Part shown: positions 18,855-26,818 of the stretch, in pieces
Layout of the letters: the number at the start of each line of letters is the position of its first letter
Numbering within the stretch: position 1 is the first letter of the stretch
Assembly (NCBI GenBank): GCA_035628595.1
Contig: DASPJN010000254.1
Coordinates: 9,011-73,010 of the forward strand
DNA from: Chryseosolibacter sp035628595
GTDB taxonomy: Bacteria; Bacteroidota; Bacteroidia; Cytophagales; Cyclobacteriaceae
Reading direction: 5' to 3'
Length of the DNA stretch: 64,000 nt
The notes under the pieces: model-generated
What the model saw: the letters and a program-made list of their open reading frames with translations, nothing else
What the model was told of the DNA's origin: nothing
The model's database searches: none
Program-made: the position numbers and the translations under genes

Positions 18855-19976
18855 ATGGAAGAGGAAACAGGAAGTGCTGCCAAAACCAGCAAAGTTGACA
18901 CCCGTTCATTTATTTTCATTACGGGTGCTTTCCTTTTGTTCTTCTTCGCGCTCGAATTGATGATCACATCATTCGATGCGCTTGGAGCAGAGACGATCCA
19001 CACGGTATTAAGCGCAACTTCAAATCCGTTCACCGGCCTATTCATCGGATTGCTCATTACCGCGATTATTCAAAGCAGTTCAACTACAACTGCGCTCGTC
19101 GTTACACTTGTAGGATCTGGGACGTTGACCTTGCTAAATGCCGTACCTGTGATTATGGGAGCCAACCTGGGTACAACCATCACGGCGCTTATAGTTTCAT
19201 TGGGATTTCTTAACAAGCCAAAAGAATTTAAGCGCGCAGTTTCGGCAGCGGCGTATCATTCCTTTTTTAATCTCCTAACGATCATTGTACTTTTTCCACT
19301 CGAATACAAGTACGCACTAGTCACAAGGGCAGTTACTTTGATTTCAGATTATCTTTTTCTGTCGGTGGGAGGTAATAGCACTGAGATAGTTTCGTGGTCG
19401 GTGTTCGGCTTTGTTATCGATCCGCTAGTGACGGTCTTAGATGCGCCGATCGTTTTAGTGTCCATTTCCTTTATTCTCCTCTTCGCTTCAATTCTGTTTT
19501 TTCGCCGACAAATTTCGAATCTTTTGATTGGCAAATCGCCCGACTCATCGGGAAGATTTATTTTCGAGGATCCTTTAAAGTCGCTGGGATGGGGCTTGAT
19601 AACAACGGCTGCCATCAGGTCAAGCACAATTACCACCTCATTGGTTGTTCCCTTGGTAGCAAAGAAGATCATTAAGCTCAGGGAAGCGGCGAGCTTTATC
19701 ATGGGTGCAAACGTCGGCACGACTGTCACCGCTTTCATCGCCGTCCTTGTAAGTTCAAATTCCGTTGCCGCCATCAGCATTGCCCTGGCACACCTTCTGT
19801 TTAATGTAGCTGGTATCCTTTTGTTCTTTGTCATGCCGTTCCTTCCGGCGATACCTTACGAATTGTCGAAACATCTGGGAATCGTTTCCGCTCGCTATCG
19901 GATTTCAATCGTTCTGTTTGTGTTGTTTACATTTTTTATTATTCCGTTCACCCTTATTTATATCAGTAATAACTGA
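18855..19976 (+). CDS. Na/Pi symporter family membrane protein
   Basis: A 373-residue protein with about nine helices and the two inverted Na/Pi repeats: QSSSTTTALVV followed by MGANLGTTITA, and RSSTITTSLVV followed by MGANVGTTVTA. The first repeat keeps the canonical QSSS; in the second the Gln is replaced by Arg. There is no C-terminal PhoU-like domain, so this is the short form. It would bring phosphate or another anion in with sodium, or may act on a different substrate given the Arg. It directly follows the hydrolase gene. Confidence 0.82.
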   Translation: MEEETGSAAKTSKVDTRSFIFITGAFLLFFFALELMITSFDALGAETIHTVLSATSNPFTGLFIGLLITAIIQSSSTTTALVVTLVGSGTLTLLNAVPVIMGANLGTTITALIVSLGFLNKPKEFKRAVSAAAYHSFFNLLTIIVLFPLEYKYALVTRAVTLISDYLFLSVGGNSTEIVSWSVFGFVIDPLVTVLDAPIVLVSISFILLFASILFFRRQISNLLIGKSPDSSGRFIFEDPLKSLGWGLITTAAIRSSTITTSLVVPLVAKKIIKLREAASFIMGANVGTTVTAFIAVLVSSNSVAAISIALAHLLFNVAGILLFFVMPFLPAIPYELSKHLGIVSARYRISIVLFVLFTFFIIPFTLIYISNN

Positions 19977-20046
19977 TCTAAAAATCATTTCCAATCGATC
20001 TTTCCGAACAAAAGACTTCTCTCTATATTGCATAGGAAGCAACTTC

Positions 20047-20400
20047 ATGTTCGGCAGCTCAATCACTAAATTTCTTAAGTTGGATAGCCTTATCAATAAC
20101 CTGACCGGGTATTTTGAGACGAAAGTTGAATTGGTTAAGGTTGAGGTAAGGCAGGAACTGGCGAAAGGGATTTCGCAGGCAGTGGTTTATCTGGCATTAG
20201 TGTTTGCCTTCGCAATGGTAGTGTTGTTTGTAAGCCTTGGCGTGGCGATTCTACTTGCTGATGTAATTGGCGCACTCGCAGGATATTCGCTCGTCGCATT
20301 GTTTTATCTGATTGTTGGTCTGTCGCTATTTGTTTATCGGGAGAAGTTGATAGGAAAGATCAATTCAAACCTTTCTAAGACATTAAATTCACGGAAATAG
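20047..20400 (+). CDS. Phage holin family-like (DUF1469) small membrane protein
   Basis: The 117-residue protein starts at the ATG at 20047; a longer in-frame reading from 19828 only overlaps the symporter gene in another frame. It has an amphipathic N-terminal half (FETKVELVKVEVRQEL) and two helices near 48-72 and 78-98. This is the layout of Bacteroidota proteins labelled holin superfamily III/DUF1469. There is no phage gene nearby, so a housekeeping membrane role is more likely than lysis. It is six bases ahead of the next small gene. Confidence 0.65.
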   Translation: MFGSSITKFLKLDSLINNLTGYFETKVELVKVEVRQELAKGISQAVVYLALVFAFAMVVLFVSLGVAILLADVIGALAGYSLVALFYLIVGLSLFVYREKLIGKINSNLSKTLNSRK

Positions 20401-20406
20401 AAATAT

Positions 20407-20808
20407 ATGGAAATGCTTGACTCTGACGATCCGAAAGACCACCTGATGCGTCAGTCTGCTCTTCACAGAGAGCAACTCGAAGAAGATGTTAAACTTATTT
20501 CGGAGCGCACGCAGAAGATTCTCACAAACGCGCTTATAATAGGCGGTGCCCTTGCGGCCAGCTATTTTATCATCAGCAGTTTTTCATCGAAGCCTAAAAA
20601 GAAGAAGGTCAAAAAAATCAAACTGATTCAGGACAACCCTGAGCAGGTTGTTGTTTCTGAAGAACCTGAGACGCCTGGAATTATTTCGCAGTTAGGTACC
20701 GCATTGGCGAGTCAGGCAACGGTGATGCTGCTTGGCCTTGCTAAAGAAAAGCTTGAAGAATACATGCAGTCGCAGGCTGCGAAGAAGGCAGATGATGGCA
20801 ATTCTTAA
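20407..20808 (+). CDS. Small membrane-anchored protein, unknown
   Basis: A 133-residue protein: charged helical N-terminus (1-38), one hydrophobic segment near 40-58, a lysine cluster KPKKKKVKKIK, then an acidic linker and a C-terminal helix that is partly hydrophobic (near 95-112). No family was recognised with certainty. Its pairing with the DUF1469-like gene is typical of Bacteroidota, where the two often sit together. Its end overlaps the next gene. Confidence 0.6.
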   Translation: MEMLDSDDPKDHLMRQSALHREQLEEDVKLISERTQKILTNALIIGGALAASYFIISSFSSKPKKKKVKKIKLIQDNPEQVVVSEEPETPGIISQLGTALASQATVMLLGLAKEKLEEYMQSQAAKKADDGNS

Positions 20809-21559
20809 CGCGCTACGTGAAAGGAAGCTACAGCGCCGCAAATCGATCGCTGTGCTTGTTGATCCTGACAAAGTCGGAGACCCGGCTAAGCTTCTCCATC
20901 TGATTAACCTGGCTAACGAAAACTGCATTGATTTTTTCTTCGTAGGTGGAAGCCTGGTAACAACCACTAACCTCTCTGAAGTAGTTCGAAAGATTAAGGA
21001 AAACGTGAGTCTTCCGGTGATTCTTTTTCCCGGAAACACCATGCAAATCGAACCAAATGCCGACGCCATCTTGTTTCTTTCGCTGATCTCAGGAAGAAAC
21101 CCTGAATTGTTGATCGGGCAGCATGTGATCGCTGCGCCGATATTAAAAAACACGCGCCTTGAGATTATTCCGACGGGATATCTTCTGATCAATTCCGGAA
21201 AAATTACTTCAGTCGCTTACATCAGTAATACGATACCATTGCCCGATGACAAATATTCACTGGCCGCATCAACCGCACTTGCGGGAGAAATGCTGGGTCA
21301 GCAATTGATCTACCTCGATGCCGGCAGTGGTGCCGAAAAAGAGATTTCTCCGCGCATGATCGGCGCTGTGCGGAAGGCTGTGAGTGTTCCGCTCATTGTT
21401 GGTGGTGGGATTAATACTTCACAAAAGGCAATTTCAGCCATTGAAGCTGGCGCAGATGTTATTGTTATCGGCAACGCACTCGAAAAAAATCCCGACTTTT
21501 TAACTGAGGTTTCAGAAAGAATTTACGAATGGAATAAAGCTTCGGATCTATCGAAGTAA
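20792..21559 (+). CDS. Geranylgeranylglyceryl/heptaprenylglyceryl phosphate synthase family protein
   Basis: A TIM-barrel prenyltransferase that joins a long prenyl diphosphate to glycerol-1-phosphate, the reaction that makes ether-lipid precursors in archaea. Seen are IAVLVDPDKV near the start, FFVGGSLVTT, YLDAGSGAE, VGGGINT and the phosphate-binding VIGNALEK at the end, all as in the family. ATG codons at 20792 and 20795 are both possible; either overlaps the previous gene by 14-17 bp. About 255 residues, normal length. Bacteroidota homologues form a known bacterial group, but their physiological product is unsettled. The stop overlaps the convergent acyl-CoA dehydrogenase gene by 12 bp. 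Confidence 0.85.
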   Translation: MMAILNALRERKLQRRKSIAVLVDPDKVGDPAKLLHLINLANENCIDFFFVGGSLVTTTNLSEVVRKIKENVSLPVILFPGNTMQIEPNADAILFLSLISGRNPELLIGQHVIAAPILKNTRLEIIPTGYLLINSGKITSVAYISNTIPLPDDKYSLAASTALAGEMLGQQLIYLDAGSGAEKEISPRMIGAVRKAVSVPLIVGGGINTSQKAISAIEAGADVIVIGNALEKNPDFLTEVSERIYEWNKASDLSK

Positions 21560-22687
21560 CTCGCGCGAGATCACAAGCTTCTGGATCTCTGTTGTTCCTT
21601 CGTAAATCTGCGTGATCTTGGCATCGCGCATCAGTCGTTCAACGTGATACTCTTTCACGTATCCATATCCACCGTGGATCTGAACGGCTTCGGTAGTAAC
21701 TTCCTGTGCTATATCAGAAGCAAACAGCTTAGCCATTGCCGCCGCTTTTACAAAATCTTTTTTCTGGTCTTTCAGGTACGCTGCTTTGTGAACGAGCAGT
21801 CTTGCCGCCTCAATTTTTGTCGCCATTTCGGCAAGCTTAAATTGAATACCCTGATGCTCGGATAAGGTCTTGTTGAATGCTTTTCTTTCCTTGGAATATT
21901 TTAATGCCAGTTCATACGCGCCCGACGCGATTCCCAATGCCTGCGCTGCAATTCCGATTCTTCCGCCGTTGAGCGTGGTCATCGCAAAGCTGAAACCAAA
22001 ACCATCCTCACCGATGCGGTTCGCCTTCGGTATTTTCACATCCTGGAACATAAGTGAATGTGTATCCGATCCACGAATCCCCATCTTGTCTTCTTTCTTG
22101 CCGATAACAAAACCAGGCATTCCTTTCTCTACGATCAGGGCGTTGATTCCTTTGTGCTTCTTTTCAGGATTAGTTTGCGCGATAACAAGGTACACGCTGG
22201 CGGTGTTTCCGTTTGTGATCCAGTTCTTTGTTCCGTTCAGCAGGTAATAATCGCCTTTATCTTCGGCTGTTGTACGTTGACTTGTTGCATCAGATCCAGC
22301 TTCAGGTTCCGAGAGGCAGAAAGCACCAATCATCTCACCCGTCGCGAGTTTTTTTAGATATTTTTCTTTTTGTTCTTCAGAGCCGTATTTCTCAATTCCC
22401 CAGCAAACAAGTGAGTTATTAACAGACATACAAACAGAAGCCGAAGCATCGATCTTTGAGATCTCTTCCATGGCCAGGACATATGAGATCGAATCCATTC
22501 CACCGCCGTTGTACTTCGTATCGACCATCATGCCCAAAAATCCGAGTTCCCCCATCTTCTTAAGCTGATCTTTCGGGACCTTTTGCTCATTGTCCCGCTC
22601 AATAACGCCTGGAAGCAATTCGGTTTGAGCAAAGTCGCGGGCAGCCTGTTGGACTGCTATTTGTTCTTCTGTTAGTTCAAAGTTCAT
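21548..22687 (-). CDS. Acyl-CoA dehydrogenase
   Basis: A 379-residue flavoprotein of fatty-acid or branched-chain acyl-CoA oxidation. Visible signatures are CLSEPEAGSDA, ITNGNTAS in the FAD-binding middle domain, and IQIHGGYGY with the catalytic Glu363 in IYEGTTEIQ. The length and absence of a targeting sequence fit a short-chain acyl-CoA dehydrogenase; electrons would pass to ETF. Chain-length preference cannot be assigned. No other beta-oxidation gene is adjacent except the 3-hydroxyacyl-CoA dehydrogenase-like gene 9 kb away. Confidence 0.93.
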   Translation of the reverse strand: MNFELTEEQIAVQQAARDFAQTELLPGVIERDNEQKVPKDQLKKMGELGFLGMMVDTKYNGGGMDSISYVLAMEEISKIDASASVCMSVNNSLVCWGIEKYGSEEQKEKYLKKLATGEMIGAFCLSEPEAGSDATSQRTTAEDKGDYYLLNGTKNWITNGNTASVYLVIAQTNPEKKHKGINALIVEKGMPGFVIGKKEDKMGIRGSDTHSLMFQDVKIPKANRIGEDGFGFSFAMTTLNGGRIGIAAQALGIASGAYELALKYSKERKAFNKTLSEHQGIQFKLAEMATKIEAARLLVHKAAYLKDQKKDFVKAAAMAKLFASDIAQEVTTEAVQIHGGYGYVKEYHVERLMRDAKITQIYEGTTEIQKLVISRELLR

Positions 22688-22723
22688 AGGCTATGACACG
22701 TTTCGGGGTTCATGAAATAAAGA

Positions 22724-22747
22724 AGCCTGAGTCTAAACTCAGGCTTG
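22724..22747 (-). terminator. Intrinsic terminator of the zinc metallopeptidase gene
   Basis: AAGCCTGAG (22724-22732) and CTCAGGCTT (22739-22747) form a perfect 9-bp stem with a six-base loop. On the minus strand it is followed by a T-rich tract (CTTTATTTC), placing it 46 bp after the stop at 22793. Confidence 0.75.
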
Positions 22748-22792
22748 CAAAAATAAACGCTTTTTAAAAATTATGCTGCATGCAGAATATTT

Positions 22793-23491
22793 TTATTCAT
22801 CGCTGCTTCCCATGAACATCATCACGTAATAAATCAGCGTAGTTAAGGCACCGATCGCCGCAACAACATAGGTCATCGCAGCCCATTTCAGCGCGTCCTT
22901 TGCCATTTTGTGCTCCTCGCGTGTGACAATACCCCGCGATTCGATCCACGCAAGTGCTCGTTTACTCGCGTCAAACTCAACCGGTAGTGTAACGAAAGCA
23001 AAAAGAGTAAAAACGCCATAACATACGATAATTACTACCAGCGCCGTCGACATCGGCATTACGTTCGAAGCGAACATTGCACCGAACATCATGATCATAA
23101 AAATAAAATTGATTACCTGCGCGCTGATATTTTGAATTGGCACCATCGCAGAGCGGAATTCAAGCATGCTGTAGGCCCTGGCGTGTTGCACCGCGTGTCC
23201 GCATTCATGGGCAGCTACAGCAGCGGCTGCCGCATTACGTCCGTTATAAACTTCCTGGCTCAGGTTAACAGTCTTGTTTGCCGGATTGTAATGGTCGCTG
23301 AGTTGACCTTCGACGCTGACAACCTGCACATCGCGAATCCCATTATCTGCAAGCATTAACCGCGCAATTTCAGCGCCTGTAAGATCTTTGGTTAAGTGAA
23401 TTTGTGAATATTCTCTGAATTTCCTTTTCAGCCGCGAACTTACCATCCAGCCGATCAGCATAAAAAAGAGACCAATGATTAATGCACCCAT
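22793..23491 (-). CDS. Membrane zinc metallopeptidase, YugP type
   Basis: A 232-residue protein with an N-terminal helix (3-18), the zinc-binding HECGHAVQHA motif near residue 95, and three further helices near 120-140, 145-165 and 205-228. The pattern matches the neutral zinc metallopeptidase family that includes Bacillus YugP. The NPANKTVNLSQEVYN stretch before the active site is also typical. Substrates are unknown; the site probably faces the cytoplasm or membrane surface. Single gene with its own terminator. Confidence 0.87.
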   Translation of the reverse strand: MGALIIGLFFMLIGWMVSSRLKRKFREYSQIHLTKDLTGAEIARLMLADNGIRDVQVVSVEGQLSDHYNPANKTVNLSQEVYNGRNAAAAAVAAHECGHAVQHARAYSMLEFRSAMVPIQNISAQVINFIFMIMMFGAMFASNVMPMSTALVVIIVCYGVFTLFAFVTLPVEFDASKRALAWIESRGIVTREEHKMAKDALKWAAMTYVVAAIGALTTLIYYVMMFMGSSDE

Positions 23492-23642
23492 AGTTATAAT
23501 TGAATAAGTTGTTTACGATTTATAATCAAGTATCAAGCTTTGCGCCAATTGGTTTTGGCTGTCAAACCGACACCAAGAATAACAATTTGCCGCATCAAAA
23601 TAGACGAAAAGAAACCGTTTTTGTTGGCTTTCTAATCACAAA

Positions 23643-24656
23643 TTAATCCCTGCCTTTACGTTTCACCCAAACCGATGTTACCAGCAGCGAGATTGCCCCA
23701 CCGGCAATCATGATTGCCGTTTGCCAGCCGTGAAAAATAAAAACAAACGCCACGGCATTTGACATCGGTATAGCATAAAGGAAAACAAGTCCTTGCGGCA
23801 CCAGCACGTGATATGATCCGGTTCCGCCTGGAAGCGGTACCGCCATCGCTATTGAACCTATCGCAAAGAGGCTTAAGACAGCGGTAACACCGAGGTGACT
23901 GGTTTCCGGAAAAGCCATAATAACCATGTAGCTCATCAAGAAATAAAGCACCCAGATTAACACTGAATAAAAAATGAAGAGCGATTTATTCTTCAGTCTA
24001 AAGACCGACAGCAAACCTTCCCGAAAACCCTGCCACGTTCTTCTGATAAAAGAGTTGAACTTCGGATTTCTTTTATAAAACCAAACGAAGACCGCAAACG
24101 TGAGAAGCAGGAACAAAATGAAATATACAGCCAACGTCAACTTTGATTGATCTGCTGCGATGGGAAGTTGCTGAATAAAAGCAAACAACTTTTCCGATTC
24201 AAAAAGAAATGATAGTAGTACAAGGATCAATAGACAAATCACGTCGACCACACGCTCAACTACAACCGTACCGAATGAGGTCTCTACGGGTGTGCGATCG
24301 AGTTTGTACAGGTTATAACAACGGGAAAACTCACCGCCACGCGGTATCACCAGGTTTACAAGGTAGCCTACCATTAGGGATACGAAACTATAACTGAGTT
24401 TGGTTTGATGTCCGGAAGGTTTGATCAGGATTCGCCAGCGTTCTGCTCTTACCAGGTGACTGATCAATGCGACGACAGCCATCACAATCAACCATCCTTT
24501 GTGCGCTGCTTGCCATGTTTGTACAAGGAACGACCATTTGTCAGCCGACGGATCATTGCCAGGTGGTGTCAGACTACGAAGGGAAAACCAGATCAGCAGC
24601 GCAGTGGCAGCAAAAATGATCAGGTACTGTATGATTGCTCTAGCGCTTTTTGACAC
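23643..24656 (-). CDS. Flippase-like / LPG-synthase transmembrane domain protein
   Basis: The 337-residue protein has about eight helices and the UPF0104/YbhN signature: a conserved GGEFSRCYNLYKL turn, VERVVDVI in a central loop, and VPLPGGTGSYHVLVPQG near residue 265. Related domains transport lysyl-phosphatidylglycerol or other lipids; the catalytic soluble domain of MprF is not present. It is the third gene of the panC-panD operon, 17 bp after panD, though no functional link is obvious. Confidence 0.8.
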   Translation of the reverse strand: MSKSARAIIQYLIIFAATALLIWFSLRSLTPPGNDPSADKWSFLVQTWQAAHKGWLIVMAVVALISHLVRAERWRILIKPSGHQTKLSYSFVSLMVGYLVNLVIPRGGEFSRCYNLYKLDRTPVETSFGTVVVERVVDVICLLILVLLSFLFESEKLFAFIQQLPIAADQSKLTLAVYFILFLLLTFAVFVWFYKRNPKFNSFIRRTWQGFREGLLSVFRLKNKSLFIFYSVLIWVLYFLMSYMVIMAFPETSHLGVTAVLSLFAIGSIAMAVPLPGGTGSYHVLVPQGLVFLYAIPMSNAVAFVFIFHGWQTAIMIAGGAISLLVTSVWVKRKGRD

Positions 24657-24673
24657 GAGTGTTATTGGGGGCC

Positions 24674-25021
24674 TTACGGAAGTTTGTTATCTGGTGTCGG
24701 GAAAACGACAGTCGGTTTGAATTCCTTTGCCTTTTTAAATTTCATTGATGCATATGAAATAATGATGACCACATCGCCAACCTGCGCTCTGCGTGCAGCC
24801 GGGCCGTTGAGGCAAATCATTCCCGTGCCACGCGCCCCCTTAATGATATATGTTTCAAGTCGCTCTCCGTTATTGACGTTCACGACAGTGACCTTTTCAC
24901 CTTCAATCATGTTAGCCGCGTCCATTAAGTCCTCGTCAATAGCAATGCTCCCTACGTAGTGAAGTTCGGCCTGCGTTATTTTCGCACGATGGATCTTTGA
25001 TTTTAGTACTTCTATTCTCAT
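24674..25021 (-). CDS. panD: Aspartate 1-decarboxylase proenzyme
   Basis: Makes beta-alanine for pantothenate synthesis. The 115-residue pyruvoyl enzyme is made as a proenzyme and cuts itself between Gly24 and Ser25 (YVGSIAID), giving the catalytic pyruvoyl group. Other family positions are visible: Lys9, His11 and NGPAARRAQVGD with the conserved Arg. It lies 15 bp after panC in the same operon. Confidence 0.95.
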   Translation of the reverse strand: MRIEVLKSKIHRAKITQAELHYVGSIAIDEDLMDAANMIEGEKVTVVNVNNGERLETYIIKGARGTGMICLNGPAARRAQVGDVVIIISYASMKFKKAKEFKPTVVFPTPDNKLP

Positions 25022-25036
25022 TTGTCTCCTAACGAT

Positions 25037-25894
25037 CTATATTAGTATTAATTCAAAAAACATGTTATCGATCAATCTCACGTCGCCTACATATCCGGCG
25101 ATGCACATAATAGGCGTTGTTGATTCTGAAACGTTGCTGAGCAGATTTAAGTTTTGGCTGTCTGCTACTTCAAAATACTCGAGCCGTGTGCCTGGTATGT
25201 TTTCGACCATTTTTTTCACGTCATTTTTCACGTTCTCGAGCGAAGCTCCCGCTTTCAAATCGGTCTGTGCTTTCGTTAAAGCCTTAAAAAACACATCGGC
25301 ATGTTGCCGTTGCTCTGCATTCAGACGTAGATTCCGGGAGGAAAGCGCAAGCCCGTCCGGTTCGCGTAGCGTGGGCACACTATGCAGTTTCAGATTGAAC
25401 ATCAATTGGTTCTTCAGTTGACTGATAACAGCAAATTGTTGCCAGTCTTTTTGGCCGAAGTATGCATTATCAGGCTCAATGATATGGAAGAGCTTTGAAA
25501 CAATGATCCCGACGCCACTGAAATGTCCGGGCCTGAAATGTCCTTCCATCACTTTGTCGAGCTGACCGAAATCCATCGTTATTGTCGATTCTACCGGGTA
25601 CATCTCATGATCATCTGGACAAAACACAACATCGCATTGAACTTCCGACAGCATTTGCGTGTCTGTATCAAGCGAGCGGGGATATTTTTGCAGATCCGCC
25701 GAATTATTGAACTGGGTGGGATTTACGTAGATAGTGGCAACCGTAACATCGTTCTGGGCTTTTGAGGCTCTAATGAGCGTTAAATGCCCCTGATGCAAGG
25801 CTCCCATCGTCGGAACAAGCCCTATCGACTTACTTTGTTGCTTAATGTCCTTTAAAAAGGCCTTTAAAGGAGCTATTTGCTTGAAAATCTTCAT
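25037..25894 (-). CDS. panC: Pantoate-beta-alanine ligase
   Basis: Joins pantoate to beta-alanine with ATP to give pantothenate. The 285-residue protein has the HIGH-like motif PTMGALHQGH (His34 and His37), YVNPTQF, the FGQKDWQQF segment, and the KMSKS-like LSSRN near residue 183. It heads the operon that supplies its own beta-alanine through panD. The gene is divergent from the starch synthase-like gene. Confidence 0.96.
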   Translation of the reverse strand: MKIFKQIAPLKAFLKDIKQQSKSIGLVPTMGALHQGHLTLIRASKAQNDVTVATIYVNPTQFNNSADLQKYPRSLDTDTQMLSEVQCDVVFCPDDHEMYPVESTITMDFGQLDKVMEGHFRPGHFSGVGIIVSKLFHIIEPDNAYFGQKDWQQFAVISQLKNQLMFNLKLHSVPTLREPDGLALSSRNLRLNAEQRQHADVFFKALTKAQTDLKAGASLENVKNDVKKMVENIPGTRLEYFEVADSQNLNLLSNVSESTTPIMCIAGYVGDVRLIDNMFFELILI

Positions 25895-25919
25895 TTTAAG
25901 CCGCTTGGCTAAGGGGTCG

Positions 25920-25927
25920 CAAAGATA
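25920..25927 (-). promoter_or_regulatory. Candidate -7 element for the panC operon
   Basis: CAAAGATA on the plus strand is TATCTTTG on the minus strand, a full match to TAnnTTTG. It is 26 bp ahead of the panC ATG. I see no convincing -33 partner. Confidence 0.4.
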
Positions 25928-25946
25928 AGTGAAAATGGAAATTAAG

Positions 25947-25977
25947 TTGAATAAGGGGGTATTTTTTTGTAATTTTG
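25947..25977 (+). promoter_or_regulatory. Promoter of the starch synthase-like/DUF4270/glmS operon
   Basis: TTG (25947-25949), 20-bp spacer, TAATTTTG (25970-25977): a full match to the Bacteroidota -33/-7 pattern. Start of transcription is expected near 25984, giving a leader of about 30 nt. Confidence 0.6.
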
Positions 25978-26014
25978 TGGCTCTAAATTCCGTTCTACAT
26001 TTAAATTCAAAAAT

Positions 26015-26818
26015 ATGTCAAAAATCCGTATTCTTTATGTAGCCAGTGAGATCGACCCTTTTCTCCAAACCTCAGAGGTGGCGAACTTCGTTCGCAAGCT
26101 TCCGCAGGCGATGCAGGAAAAAGGGATGGAGATCCGCATCCTGGTTCCGCGTTTCGGAATTATAAACGAGCGCAAAAACCGGCTGCATGAAGTGGTGAGG
26201 CTGTCAGGGATAAATATTTCCGTTGGGGATGAGGAGAAGCCTCTGATTATTAAAGTAGCGTCAATTCCGAATGCCAAGTTGCAGGTCTATTTTATTGATA
26301 ACGAAGATTACTTCCACCGCAAATCTGTTTTCCACGATAAAGAGAATAACTTCTACGAAGACAATGACGAGCGCGCTATCTTCTTCTGTAAAGGCGTAAT
26401 CGAAACTGTGAAGAAACTAGGCTGGGCACCGGACATCGTTCATTGCAACGACTGGATCACAAGCTTCATCCCATTGTATTTGAAGACCACGTACAAGAAT
26501 GATCCATTGTTCAAGAATACAAAAACTGTGTTCACGATTTATGATAATTCATTCAGTCATAAATTCAACAGCACCATTCTCGACAAGGTGAAGATGATGG
26601 ATATCGAAGATAACATGCTGGGAAATTTAAAGACTGCCGATTTCGAAGGCTTTATTAAACTTGGCATGGAGTTCTCGGATGCAGTGATTGTTGCTGGTGA
26701 GAACAAAAAACTCGAAGGTCTTTTCAAGAAGATCAAAGAGAAAAAAGTGGAAACAATCGACAACAACGAAAATTACACAGAATCGTATTTCAATCTCTAT
26801 AATGAACTTGTGGGCTAA
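26015..26818 (+). CDS. Half-length glycogen/starch synthase-like protein (N-terminal GT-B domain only)
   Basis: The 267 residues match the N-terminal Rossmann half of GlgA-type starch synthases: RILYVASEIDPF at the start, LVPRFG, IVHCNDWITSFIPLYL near residue 142 and TKTVFTIYDNSF near 168. A full GlgA has about 480 residues and a second domain that binds ADP-glucose; that half is missing. The KTGGL loop that binds the nucleotide sugar is also changed, reading QTSEV. It is therefore unlikely to make glycogen by itself. Short versions of this kind occur in Bacteroidota. The DUF4270 gene starts inside its last 17 bp. Confidence 0.78.
   Translation: MSKIRILYVASEIDPFLQTSEVANFVRKLPQAMQEKGMEIRILVPRFGIINERKNRLHEVVRLSGINISVGDEEKPLIIKVASIPNAKLQVYFIDNEDYFHRKSVFHDKENNFYEDNDERAIFFCKGVIETVKKLGWAPDIVHCNDWITSFIPLYLKTTYKNDPLFKNTKTVFTIYDNSFSHKFNSTILDKVKMMDIEDNMLGNLKTADFEGFIKLGMEFSDAVIVAGENKKLEGLFKKIKEKKVETIDNNENYTESYFNLYNELVG

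Noticed and set aside
19828..20046. A longer N-terminus for the DUF1469-like protein
   Set aside because: It overlaps the symporter gene in another frame and adds cysteine- and phenylalanine-rich sequence unlike the family.
20047..20400. Prophage holin
   Set aside because: No phage genes are near, and the family is present as an ordinary chromosomal gene in this phylum.
26015..26818. Functional glycogen synthase
   Set aside because: The second catalytic domain is missing and the KTGGL loop is changed.
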